A DNA stretch of 64,000 nucleotides, taken from assembly GCF_001039355.2 (NCBI RefSeq), contig NW_019775488.1:117187-181186 (forward strand), read 5' to 3'. The DNA comes from Lingula anatina. Its lineage: Eukaryota; Brachiopoda; Lingulata; Lingulida; Lingulidae. Of the stretch, positions 1-11,293 are shown one piece after another (the first letter of the stretch is position 1; every line of letters begins with the position of its first letter). The position numbers and the translations under genes are program-made. The notes beneath the pieces were generated by a model. It saw only the letters and a list, made by a program, of their open reading frames with translations, did no database searches and was not told where the DNA came from.

Positions 1-26
1 CTCATTACAGTAAATCATGAAAAGTA

Positions 27-506
27 ATCAACAGCGGGTATGACCTCCAGCAGCCGCTTGCAGCGCCCTCACCCTACATGACATACCCTGTGACAAGTTT
101 TTCAGAGTTTGGATGGGGATATCATTCCACGCAGTGATATTTGCCTGTCGTAATTCTTTACGATTCCCAGGCTGGTGACTTCAGCAATTAATTCTGCGAA
201 TTACTTCCGCCCACAGATTTTCAGATTTGGATTCGTATCTGGGGAGTTTGCAGGCCTGGGGAGTTTGCAGGCCAGGGCAGTTGCTGAACCCCTTGGTTTT
301 GAAGAAAAGCAGTGATTCTGCGAGCTCGATATGGGGTGCCTAATCGTCTTGGAGTAGGTGCGCTTGTTGTAGCGTTCCTTTTGGAGGACTTTACTAACTG
401 TCCCCTGATAAATGTTGAATTGCCTGGCAATAGCTGCTCATTTATGGCCATTTTCTCTGAGAGCAAGAATCCCATAGTAAGCTGCGTTGCTTAGCTGTCG
501 AACCAT
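27..506 (-). pseudogene. Tc1/mariner-like transposase relic, internally deleted
   Basis: Reading the minus strand from an ATG at 504-506 gives a Tc1-type helix-turn-helix start (MVRQLSNAAYYGILALRENG, then AAIARQFNIYQGTVSKVLQK) with one stop inside. It jumps directly to the C-terminal part of the DDE domain (ITAFLQNQGVQQLPWPANSP) and then, after a frameshift, to LWAEVIRRIN, HQPGNRKELRQ and AAAGGHTRC, the usual Tc1 C-terminus. The middle of the protein, including the first two catalytic acidic residues, is missing. A 16-bp tandem duplication (about 238-271) disturbs the SPDLNPIEH region. It is a dead copy. The terminal inverted repeats were not located, and the left end may lie outside the window. 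Confidence 0.8.
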
Positions 507-605
507 ATCTTCTTTAAGGTACCTGTCAAGTTTCAGGGGGATCCCTTTGTTGCTTCTTGAAATACACTCCAAAGATTGACAAAACCCATGCGTTTTTATA
601 CTAGA

Positions 606-830
606 TCAGACATTGCCGAAAAGACGACCCTCACATTTCTGACCACAGAACATGCAACTGCATGCATCAATTGTTCCGAGAGTTGTGTGGTAATTAGGTA
701 ACACACCTGTCTGGACATGGAGTGACACCTCAGTTTCGGATTTAAAATAGTAAGAGAGAAAATCAATATTTTGTAGAAAATTTACTCGCCAAAAAATGAT
801 ATTCCAATGAGCCAGTAATCGGGTTTCCAC
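606..830 (-). other. Short open frame of unknown nature, upstream of the transposase relic
   Basis: A 74-residue minus-strand frame contains a Cys-rich stretch (DACSCMFCGQKCEGRLFGNV). It has no neighbours that support it as a gene and I do not recognise it. It may be part of the degraded mobile DNA that fills this end of the window. Probably not an expressed gene. Confidence 0.12.
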
Positions 831-838
831 AAACGAAG

Positions 839-2425
839 CTGAAAAATACTGTGAATGCGAGGAGGAGGATTTCTATCCTACCGAGGATGACTTTATAACT
901 TATGAGAATTCTGTACATAAAATAAGAAGCCAAGCAAAAAAAGTAGTGAAATTTTTGCAGAACAGATAATCAAACGAAACTATCAAGTAAGGGATTCTGT
1001 ACTTGATGCTGTGGAACGAAAAGACAGAAGAGTGCAAAGAGGAGGACAAGGCTTTTGTACACCGAGGGTGGCGCAATGTACCGTTGTTTCTGCTGATTAT
1101 AAAACCCATCGTTAGAAAATAAAGTTAGACAACGAGAAGCCAGTTTGGTACCGTGTGGACCACAAACCATCATTAAGTAGAGATATCGAACAACAGCGGC
1201 AGAAAAAAGTCAAGCTAGGATCTGTCATATGCCTTTACAGAAACTGTCGTGCTAAAAAAACGAATTTGCCAAAATAACATGGACTTGATAAATGTTACTA
1301 TCACTCAAAAGACATTTGGGAAGAGCTGAGGTTATTAGAACAACATCAAGACCCAGTATCGCAAAGTATATATAACTGTTTAGTAAGAAATGCTCTGAGC
1401 ATGGGGTTAGTGGAGGTCACTGAAACTCCAAAAGATGGAAATTGCTTTTTACGCTGCTTAGCCCACCAACTCAATTTAATGAAAAAACAAAGTACACCCA
1501 CAGGGACGTTAGAGGACAAATTGTTAACTTTTTATCCATCCCACTAATGCACATGGGGCGAATTACAGTAATTTCATACCCGGTAATGACTAGAATGGTT
1601 ATCTCCAGGGTATGGCAGGAACATCCTGGGGTGACCATATTGTACTGCAGGCAGCTTCCTCACTGTACGGTGTGGATATAGGCCTAATAGTGGTGCCTAT
1701 TTAGGCGAAGAAGCAACTCAGTTTTTGCATTCCACGGCTGAAAATGGTGATGTCAATCAACCCAATATGATTATTCTCGGACATCTCACAGAACACCACT
1801 ATATTTCACTTCAGGCATTAAATTTTAGCTCTCCCAACGTCAAAAGCAGTAGCTCCAGTATCACAGCAGATGTTACATCTAATAATGAACCTGATAGAAA
1901 TAATTTCACTTCGCCTAAAACTGAACTTAATATAAAGTATAACGATGTCAAGGAATATTTGTGTATAGAAGTGGAATAAAAAAACGAAATATATATTTAT
2001 ATACCTTTCAACAATACTAACAGTCACAGCCCGAATGAAAATGTAGGAGAGAATGGGGTACCCCTTCATAGAAATAATGCTCGTGTTATCAAATCCATGA
2101 AGCACGTGGAGAAAAGGGGGAAAACATTCAAGCGACAAATGATTTTGGGTGTGTCAGGTGGTGGAAGTGAGTTTTTGCTCATACCGGACGAAGATATGCT
2201 TATTTTTGACAATACATCTATATATATATATATGGACTCCTCTATTAGCACAAGGTTAAATGATGTATGCTTTCAATAATGGTACACAGAGGTGACAGAC
2301 GAGGAATTAGGATAGATGATGATGGTACAGTCAGTATGACTCATATGCAAGCTTCTGTACATGACGAATGGTTAACTTCAGTAAAGGAAGAAGTTTGTTA
2401 TGAGTATAGTTTTAAATCCTCTTAA
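839..2425 (+). pseudogene. Broken OTU-domain protein ORF (probable mobile-element gene relic)
   Basis: Successive + strand fragments in shifting frames read as one decayed protein. An acidic start (about 839-966, CECEEEDFYPTEDDF) is followed by a charged stretch (about 1110-1400). Next comes an OTU cysteine-protease signature, VEVTETPKDGNCFLRCLAHQ (about 1410-1470), with the catalytic D-G-N-C motif. Further on are WGDHIVLQAASSLYGVDI (about 1630-1680, another frame) and EHHYISLQ (about 1791-1815), which carries the catalytic His. More fragments continue to about 2425. At least four frameshifts or stops break it. OTU domains are found in host deubiquitinases and also in several animal transposable elements; the absence of introns and the repeat-rich setting favour the latter. 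Family assignment rests on motif recognition only. Confidence 0.6.
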
Positions 2426-3748
2426 TTGCTTATAATTTAAACCATCGTATTTTAACACATAACCCCTGTAATTTTTTTTTTTTATAATATCGTTGGATGA
2501 ATTGCCTGAGGATGTAAGAAAAATGTCTTTAAATGCTTTCTTATTTTACAACATGCAATGATGGCGAAGACTGTAGCAACAACGTCCAACTGAGATATAA
2601 ATTTTTGGCTGTATAGTTTGACTTGGAATGTTATCTTTCTTTCAATAAAAATCTTAGGCTATGCAAAAATAGTACTAGTAGTAAGTAATTTGAATATTGT
2701 TCTAAATTCTTATGTTTTTGTAGAAGATAATAATGATTGTATTTTATAGAAATACCACGGCTTTAGTTCACCTTTACTTTGAAAAATATTTATGTTGATT
2801 ACATCATATTTAGAAAGTTGACCTTCGCGTCGGATCAATGGATAAAATATTCTTTCAAAATGGCTATTCTACTGTTGGGATCCTAGTCTATTACTTTTTC
2901 GACTTACGCTACGTCATAATTAGTAAAAGTAGAAACGTAAACGACATTTTCTCAAGGTTACTTGTGTTATCTTCTATCTAAGTTTCAATTTTATCTTTGT
3001 AAGATGAGGGTGCTAGTCATTAATGACATTAATTAGTGTTATTTGATGTAGGACTGTGGGGTGTTCATAAACTGTTATAAGGCATATTATTTATATTAAA
3101 TAATTAACTTGTTTATTGCTACATGTATTGTTCAATGACACCACTTTGCCTTAAGTACCCTTCATGCACCTATCTGTTATCATAACGAAGTGCATTGTAA
3201 TTCAGACCTGGGACCAGGCCAGTTCAAGAATGTATTGGGTAAACACGATTACGCAAGAATATAAGATTTGCTTCTAAAACACCGAGAGTTACTAGTTCTC
3301 AACATGCACCTGTGTGACAGTAGGTTTACATGATATGTAGTACTGTATGAACATAGAATAAATGATTTGCCGCCATGTCTGTTTTTGTCTTATAAGATTT
3401 GATGATATTTTCTTTCTTCCATATGTTGTCTTCAACTGAACATGATGATGAATAGAAATACTTTTCTTTCAGTTTTTAGTCATATAATTCTCTACTAGCA
3501 TTGCTCTTCTAAATTATTTTAAAGCATTTTTTTATGTTATGCGGTAGCAGATTCCGGAAAAAAAGCTTTTTACAGACAAGAGATGTTCTTGGCCCTACGA
3601 AAAATCGGTTAATACGATATTTAATCAGTGAAATCAAGCAAAGCGCCCCACTCCAATGTATCATTTTCCGCACTGTGGGTTCAAATACAGTAAACCTTCG
3701 CCCGCTTGTATTTATTTTCTTATTCCTTTCTTTGTTTTGAGAAATTAT
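2426..3748. other. AT-rich stretch, nothing recognised
   Basis: No coding, RNA or repeat structure stands out. Short frames around 3509-3811 occur on both strands, lack family resemblance, and look like chance. Confidence 0.5.
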
Positions 3749-3822
3749 AATACCAGTTATCAAAGCTGCGGGGTCGTTTAAATGAAAATGTACGAATATG
3801 ATACTAACCATTAGACCAAAGA
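3749..3822 (-). repeat. Possible tRNA-Glu-derived relic (SINE head or tRNA pseudogene)
   Basis: On the minus strand the segment opens with TTTGGTCTAATGGTTAGTAT, a good match to the D-arm/A-box of tRNA-Glu/Asp. A TTTTCAT loop (anticodon-like TTC) and GACCCCG follow at about the right spacing. The T-arm is degraded (no GGTTCGA box) and the acceptor stem cannot be paired, so it is not a working tRNA. No clear SINE tail was found. Confidence 0.3.
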
Positions 3823-4211
3823 ATTGATTAGCTTGCTAAATAATGAGAGCCTGGCCTGAATTTAGAGAAAACTTACATCTGACCCCTAAAAAACCCAAAA
3901 TTTTATTTCATGGCAGAAATCTGTAAATTTGACAATCAATCCCCACCATAAAAAGTGCGACCGACCCTAACTTTGACTGCCTTTCTTGTTATAGAGCACA
4001 TTAAAAAAGACAAACAAACACAACCTATTATTACAGAATCGTTAACCTGGATTGTCTAGACCCCAGGGACGTCTCAGTTTCTTTTTCACCCTCTATATCT
4101 GATTCAGTAGAATAGTCTTTTTTGCACCATCTAATTTAGTTCATTAAAAACCAGAGGAAAAACGGAATTGTCTGTACGCTCCGTAATGTACGTGGTTTTT
4201 GGATGATTATT

Positions 4212-4527
4212 TTAAAGGTACATACGAACCGAGCATCGGTGGAGTGTGGATTCCCAGTAACACATGTAAACCACTTCTACTAGATTCTTATATGACTCAA
4301 ATAATTTCGACATGCCAAGGGATAAACTGAATAGATCACTCGATCGGCCATAAAAGACCTTTAGACTGCTCCTTTCTTTAAATTTATGGTTGTAAATTTA
4401 ACCTACTTCCGTGACCTACTTTCCTGCCCCATTGACATACAGCTTAGAATGCCAGCAGAAAAATTTGTTCAAACATCACTTTGGGGTAAAATTAAACAAT
4501 GCCTTTTGGTAATTCTCTTAGTTATAC
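4212..4527. repeat. Direct duplicate flanking a gap, left copy
   Basis: These 316 bases read identically to 5403-5718, on the other side of the run of N. Identity right up to both gap edges indicates two overlapping contigs that were not merged, so this is likely an assembly duplicate and not a genomic repeat. No gene is visible in it. Confidence 0.85.
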
Positions 4528-5402
4528 NNNNNNNNNNNNNNNNNNNNNNNNNNNNNNNNNNNNNNNNNNNNNNNNNNNNNNNNNNNNNNNNNNNNNNNNN
4601 NNNNNNNNNNNNNNNNNNNNNNNNNNNNNNNNNNNNNNNNNNNNNNNNNNNNNNNNNNNNNNNNNNNNNNNNNNNNNNNNNNNNNNNNNNNNNNNNNNNN
4701 NNNNNNNNNNNNNNNNNNNNNNNNNNNNNNNNNNNNNNNNNNNNNNNNNNNNNNNNNNNNNNNNNNNNNNNNNNNNNNNNNNNNNNNNNNNNNNNNNNNN
4801 NNNNNNNNNNNNNNNNNNNNNNNNNNNNNNNNNNNNNNNNNNNNNNNNNNNNNNNNNNNNNNNNNNNNNNNNNNNNNNNNNNNNNNNNNNNNNNNNNNNN
4901 NNNNNNNNNNNNNNNNNNNNNNNNNNNNNNNNNNNNNNNNNNNNNNNNNNNNNNNNNNNNNNNNNNNNNNNNNNNNNNNNNNNNNNNNNNNNNNNNNNNN
5001 NNNNNNNNNNNNNNNNNNNNNNNNNNNNNNNNNNNNNNNNNNNNNNNNNNNNNNNNNNNNNNNNNNNNNNNNNNNNNNNNNNNNNNNNNNNNNNNNNNNN
5101 NNNNNNNNNNNNNNNNNNNNNNNNNNNNNNNNNNNNNNNNNNNNNNNNNNNNNNNNNNNNNNNNNNNNNNNNNNNNNNNNNNNNNNNNNNNNNNNNNNNN
5201 NNNNNNNNNNNNNNNNNNNNNNNNNNNNNNNNNNNNNNNNNNNNNNNNNNNNNNNNNNNNNNNNNNNNNNNNNNNNNNNNNNNNNNNNNNNNNNNNNNNN
5301 NNNNNNNNNNNNNNNNNNNNNNNNNNNNNNNNNNNNNNNNNNNNNNNNNNNNNNNNNNNNNNNNNNNNNNNNNNNNNNNNNNNNNNNNNNNNNNNNNNNN
5401 NN
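4528..5402. other. Assembly gap (875 N)
   Basis: A run of N. Because both flanks are the same 316-bp sequence, the gap is probably spurious and its size arbitrary. Any open frame drawn through it is an artefact. Confidence 0.95.
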
Positions 5403-5718
5403 TTAAAGGTACATACGAACCGAGCATCGGTGGAGTGTGGATTCCCAGTAACACATGTAAACCACTTCTACTAGATTCTTATATGACTCAAATAATTTCG
5501 ACATGCCAAGGGATAAACTGAATAGATCACTCGATCGGCCATAAAAGACCTTTAGACTGCTCCTTTCTTTAAATTTATGGTTGTAAATTTAACCTACTTC
5601 CGTGACCTACTTTCCTGCCCCATTGACATACAGCTTAGAATGCCAGCAGAAAAATTTGTTCAAACATCACTTTGGGGTAAAATTAAACAATGCCTTTTGG
5701 TAATTCTCTTAGTTATAC
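5403..5718. repeat. Direct duplicate flanking a gap, right copy
   Basis: Second copy of 4212-4527, identical as far as I can read. The sequence continues into unique DNA after 5718, so this copy is the natural start of the right-hand contig. Confidence 0.85.
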
Positions 5719-5893
5719 TCTACTTGTAACTATATGCTGGCATTTGGTTGGTTTTTGTGACAAAAAATTGACTTTGTATGCATCTTTAAGTTATCCGGTG
5801 TTGGTTATTTCGAATCCTATCCATTATAGTAGATGTGCGTACAGGGAAAGCGTCAAAACGGACTGAAGGCATTTTCGCATCGATCATTATACC

Positions 5894-6231
5894 CAGTGGC
5901 GGATTAAGACGGGGTAGGGTCAGGGGATCGTGACCCCCCCACCCCCACCCCCCTTCGGTTTCTGAAAATTTAATCACACCAATATTCCCCTCATGAAATG
6001 AGAATTTTGACTAGCTAAATCATAGTTCTAAAGCATACCAAAGGGCACTGTTTGCTCTCCAAAACACCATTTTTGTCGGGGCCGTTGAGCAAGCCCCAAA
6101 CCCCACACCAAGGGGGCGATGGTCGGTTTCGCATCCGAGGCCTGTCGTTCCGGACCCCCCCCCCCTTNTCGTATCCGAGGCCTGTCGTTCCGGACCCCCC
6201 CCCCCTTCTAATAATCCTGGATCCGCCCCTG
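5894..6231. mobile_element. C-run-rich dispersed repeat, copy 1 (possible TIR element)
   Basis: It begins CAGTGGCGGATTAAGACGGG and ends with the inverse of CAGGGGCGGATCCAGGATTA, so the ends form an imperfect inverted repeat. Inside are long C runs and a core (about 5958-6033) that recurs at about 9550-9625. A single N at 6168 sits between two copies of a ~40-bp stretch and looks like another unmerged join. No convincing target-site duplication was seen and no transposase is encoded, so the class is uncertain (hAT-like ends are one possibility). Confidence 0.5.
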
Positions 6232-6955
6232 TCCTCGCCCCATCACCTAACCCCAGCAGCAGAAGTCGCAAAAACAACGGCACTGTGAGGGCGTTTTGAA
6301 CTATATTATCCACGCTTTACTGCAGTAAAATAAACTAACAATATAGTTACAAGAGCGAAGTAGTGTTTTGTTTGTTAAATAGGATAGTAATATTTTTGTT
6401 TACAGTTATATTTTTGTTTCCCATCCACTTATTATTACAGGTCTTTGCTAACAATTAGCCCCGCAAAAATTAAACCACTTATCTCAACTACAACACGAAT
6501 CTCACCTTTAATGAAGATGAATTAGTACCGTTTTATTTATTTATTATTTTGCAGAAAGTAGACTTTGACAGTAAAAGAATCTGTCAATATTCCACACATA
6601 ATGCAAAAACATTTATTCCTCTTTCTTCCACGCACATAGATACTGGGGCACATAGTTGTACTAATTTTGAAGTGATCCATGTGCTACCTCCAAAATAACG
6701 TCAAATGTCATATTTCTTTACTTGAATCTGTTTTTAAATTGGTTTCTTTTGCTAAATTCTTCTTTTTTTACAAAATAGTTTGTAATCTAGAGTTTCGTAT
6801 TAGACACGCTGAAGGGTTCAGAAAGAGAACTATTTTTGGAAACATGCTGTATATAGTCTCTTGAAATATTTTGCAAGTTTATTACTAACTTCAGATTTTA
6901 GCGCTCTCTTTCGGCGTACTCACTGTTTCACAGCGAGAAAAATCACAATGCGCGA

Positions 6956-7400
6956 TGATTGACATTTGTTTATATAACCTGCCAATCAAGCTGCTATTAC
7001 TTGACAAAACTTATTAAAACTAACTGAATTTGATTGGCAACTTGTCAATCAAAGGATGTAGCAAGCTTGAACTAAACGTGTTCGACGACTAGAGTGATCC
7101 ACTGTGTAATGACTGTGATTGACGTTTGTTTATATAACCTGCCAATCAAGCTGTTATTACTTGACAGCAACTATCAAAACTAATGAATTTGATTGGCATC
7201 TTGTCAATCAAAGGATATGGGAGTTTTACATGTTCGGAGAGAGGAGTGTAGTAATTGTGTTTGACGTTTATTTAAAAAACTGTCATTCATAGTCGTGTGC
7301 GCTTGACAGCTTCTATCAAAGTTGAATGAGCCTGTTTGAATTTGATTCATACCTGTCTATAACAATACATGTCGTAACATTCTGGAGGTAGGGGCATTTT
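6956..7400 (+). repeat. Three-unit tandem repeat, about 140-160 bp per unit
   Basis: Units start near 6956, 7116 and 7257. Units 1 and 2 share TGATTGACRTTTGTTTATAT, AACCTGCCAATCAAGCTG and a second block GATTGGCA..CTTGTCAATCA; unit 3 is more diverged. Each unit has inverted arms of the type TGATTGGCA / TGCCAATCA and could fold. No gene lies next to it. Origin unknown. Confidence 0.7.
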
Positions 7401-9500
7401 ATTTTATTTATTTATCTAAGAGTCCCGGGTTCTTCCACAGGCGTTTTTAATTGTACTAAAAATCAGTTGTCATTCTTTTTCTGGATATGATTTAAAATTA
7501 CTATATAGATTAATTATATTATACATTAATTAACGTTGTTGTCGATGTTTGTTGCTCCATAATCCTTCCTTTGGTGCTCGTACGAAATCGGAACTTCATA
7601 TACGAACTGAACATATTACTTTAATCATACTAATGTTCTTTTACACCCAATGAATATTTTTGGGTCATTTTTAAAAAACGAATGGTATAAAAAGTAAAAC
7701 CTTTCATTTTTTCATGAGCTACGGAGAGAAAAAATGCCGAGATAATGATGCTAGTGGCCAGGTAAAATTAAAAAGGACCAGTTTTGTTCGTTCCTTATAA
7801 AGGACCGGGGCAATAAGTAGCCGTCTCTGTATATTGACAGGAGCGTGCGTGAAAACTGCTGTTTTTAAATAAACTGCACAATTAAAATTGCCAAATTAAA
7901 ACTGAAAACAATTTTATTCAATGCGTTAACAATCTTTCGAGCTTTAATCTGCGATATATTGTTAGTATTTCATAAGTATAAAAAACTCCAGATTTTAATA
8001 ACGTGTGAAAATGAATAACTAATAGTGGAATAAGTCGGGCTGGTTTAATCAAAGACTTGAAATTCTTGGTTAAATCTATTGAAGTTGTTCGTTCAATATT
8101 TTTTCATCAGATTGGTAAAAAATTATCTTTTCATTATATATAAAATGGTTGCTACGCCGTATAAGAGTTACTGATCGAATATTTACTTGAAAACATACTT
8201 TTTTATCTAATTTATTCTACTCTATTTTTAAATAAAAACAAAATTAATACAGCATTAACAACATCATCTTTGCTTTGCCTCATCTAGTACATTCTATGAA
8301 TTTTTTGTCCAAAGGAGCATATTATAATGAAATAGATTTTTTGGCATGCCTTTTGCAATTAATATTCTACGTGCAGTATATTAATGCTTCATACCGCAAG
8401 TGACACTAAAAATGAAGCTTTTTTCTCTCGGTAATTTTTTCAACTAATCTATCATAGAGAAACATCTTTAACTTGTTTCTATGACCCAGATTAGGTAAAA
8501 AATCTTCCGTAGTTTTTGAACTCAGGTCGAGAAAAGTCGGTTTGCCAGCAGATAAGTCAAAGGGGTTTAAACAGAGGAACCGGGGGCGGTAGGCGAGTCT
8601 TGACATTCCTCTCTTTTAGTACGTAAACAAAAGAAGTGCACTCAAAAAATTGTGTACGAGGCAACTTCATATCATACATTTCTCTGGAATGCCTGCAAAA
8701 AGTTTTGGAAAAGCAAAAGAAAATAGATTTTCAGTCTTTATATATACTGAGTCCTCAAAAGGCAGATGATCTAAGAAAAAAATGTGAAAGTATAGAAAAA
8801 ATATTATATGAATAGAAAAGAACATTTGTCATAGCCCAGGCCTACTAAGATTCTTTTATTAAAAAAATTCTAAATGTATTTTTTAATCAGCATTTGTAAG
8901 AACTTTTTTGCAGTATGTGAATGGTGTGTGGAAGGTGTTTTTGTCCCTCATTGTGTTGTGAATGTCCTGTATTAATTTTCGTGAATAAAAAGAAAACAAA
9001 AACTTCATATCTTCGCTTCCTTTGTCCCAAATTTGGCCTTAGAAATACCCACAGATACTGAGCTTACTTAAGCCCCGATTTAAGGGTCATTCACATGTAA
9101 ACTCAGTAGGCCCTACCGAAATGCCGTATAGTTCCATTCTCATCGTTTAACCTTTCTCTCTCTCTCTTCCTTTATTTTAATCTATTTTAATCTCTATATA
9201 TTCGTAAGAATGATTCAGAATTTACTCGATGGGGAATCAGAAATTGATACAGGGTTGATATAAAAAGTAGTTCCATTTTCTATTGAACTGGGTCTTTTAA
9301 TGGTAGACAGTAACGCGTCTTCTCATGAATAGGGGCAATTTTTGCAGAGAACAATACTTCTACTTTTTTTAAAATAATTTTTCTATTTCATTTTATTATC
9401 ATTATTTTTTGTTTCTGTGGGAGTGCAAAACTGGTCGAAAGTTAGCACTTTTTGAGACCTTTCCTGCCGTGCGTAAGCACAACCAGTACAACGCATGAAT
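7401..9500. other. AT-rich stretch without recognisable genes
   Basis: I see no coding exon or structured RNA. The only protein-like frame is a 66-residue minus-strand one at 8406-8606 (starts MSRLAYRPRF, contains KTTEDFLPNLGHRNKLKMF), which I cannot assign. It has no visible splice context and may be chance or mobile-element debris. Confidence 0.4.
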
Positions 9501-9509
9501 TTTGTGCTA

Positions 9510-10556
9510 GCCGGGGAGTCAGGGGGGTCCTGCCCGCCCCCCCCCCCCTTCGGTTTCTGAAAAATAAATCACACCAATACTCCTCTCTTGATATTAAAAT
9601 TTTGACTAGCTTAATCATAGTTCTAGTAATAATAATAATAATATTTATTTATAGTCTAAAATCCAACGTACATGTTCAATAGACTTTACAGAATTTATAA
9701 AATTCACAATTAAAAGAAAAAAATCACTAATGGATATAAGATGAGTAGAAGGAAAATGATAGCAGAAAAAAAGTTAAAGGTAAAAAATGGATAAGAGGTG
9801 AAAATTTAAACTATGAACTAAGAAACAATTATTCGTAAAAAGTGTTCTTACAAGAATTTAAAAATAATATTGCTTAAAAGGGTAGGTTTTAAGTTCCTTT
9901 TTAAAATGTCCAGAGTCTACAATTTGTCTAAGATTGATGGGTAAATTATTCCATTCTCTAGGTGCTGCAATTTTAAAAGCTTTGTCACCACATGACACCA
10001 ATCTTGCCTTACAAGCCGTAAAAAGAAAGTGGTCACCTGATCTAAGATTTCGTGATGGTGTATAATATGAAACTAGCTCATTTAAATGGGAGGGTGCAAG
10101 TTATAAAATGCTGCATGTACAAACGTTAAAAGTTATAATAAAATGCGTGCTCGCACATGGAGCCAGTGCAACATCATTAAAACAGGGGTGATGTGGTTGT
10201 CTTTTGAAGTGCGGGTCAGAAGGCGAGCAGATATGTTTTGTACACGTAGCCGTTTGGTTTGTTCCTCCGACGATCCATATTAAAGTGGAGTTGCAGTAGT
10301 CAAGTCTTGATGTAACCAGGGCATGTATTACTGTTGCTGTAGTAGAATCAGTTAAATGTTTTCGTAAAGAACCAATGTTTCTAATATTAAACATGCTTTG
10401 AATACGTTAGAAATTTGTCTGTCTAGACCGTAGAAAAATGGCACCGTTCGCCCTCTAAAATGCCAAAAATTTTCGGTGCCCTTCAGCGGGCCTCTTTCCT
10501 AAAAAACCGGACCCCCCTCCCCTTCTGAAGTCTTCAAATAATCCTTGATCCGTCCT
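9510..10556. mobile_element. C-run-rich dispersed repeat, copy 2, interrupted by a LINE
   Basis: The left part (about 9535-9625: C run, then the CGGTTTCTGAAAA and AATCACACCAATAC blocks) and the right part (about 10425-10556: ACCGGACCCCCCTCCCC, AATCCTTGATCCG) match the left and right parts of the repeat at 5894-6231. The matching core breaks exactly where the LINE 3' end at 9626-10420 begins. That indicates insertion of the LINE into an older repeat. Confidence 0.55.
9626..10420 (-). mobile_element. 5'-truncated non-LTR retrotransposon (CR1/L2-like) 3' end
   Basis: Minus-strand translation gives the end of a LINE reverse transcriptase: IRNIGSLRKHLTDSTTATVI, HALVTSRLDYCNS, then in other frames LHWLHVRARI, LLTFVHAAFYNL, YTPSRNLRSGDHFLF, GDKAFKIAAPREWNNLPINL and FKKELKTYPF. 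The element ends in an (ATT)n tract (9626-9642), as CR1/L2 elements do. At least two frameshifts and the loss of everything upstream make it inactive. Clade naming is by motif only. Confidence 0.75.
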
Positions 10557-10559
10557 TGA

Positions 10560-11236
10560 TACCGTTCCATCTGCATCTAATCTGTAGCGACATGTGTTGC
10601 CAGATTAACAAATCACTGCAATTATATAGGGAACCACGAAAACAGAGTACCCACGCCAGACACAACGCAGTCAGTTTTGGTTGATTTATTCGAGCTTGCT
10701 TTCAATCAGAGGCAGGGTTGTCAATCAATCAAAATTATTTTCAGCCTATGTAAAAGTTGGTTAAGTGCCACATATCGCTATCTCAAAGACTGGTAACTTC
10801 ATGACCCTTTAAAACACCGCTACAGATGTAGACGCAAAAATATAAAGTTCAATGTGAAAACAAGGCAGCAAATCTGTCAAATGTACTGACAAAAGCAGAA
10901 AATAAAGATTCAGAAAATAGGCCATATTGATGCAATAAGAAATAATGCTTATAACAGCACAAGTCAATCAACACTAAAATTTAATCATGCACAACAGGTA
11001 ACATGGTCAATAAGATTAGGCTACAGTTTCAGGACCATGAGAGTTCAAATTCACATAATGAAAATCCCAATATGTGAAAAATGGTGACAGTGCATAAAAT
11101 AATATTACATAATGTTTAAAGACATAAATAATAATGGTACTGCTTATGTGGAAATACAGAAAATGAACAGAGCCTCAGGTGGATGAGAGTTAAAAGTCAC
11201 ATATTAAAGATGCCAGTGTTTAAAAAATAAACACTG

Positions 11237-11293
<57 letters not shown>

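Noticed and set aside
4386-5521. Long open frames of 310-362 codons on both strands
   Set aside because: They run through the N gap; almost all residues are undefined.
6956-7400. CRISPR-like array
   Set aside because: Units are long (140-160 bp), diverged, few, and the genome is eukaryotic.
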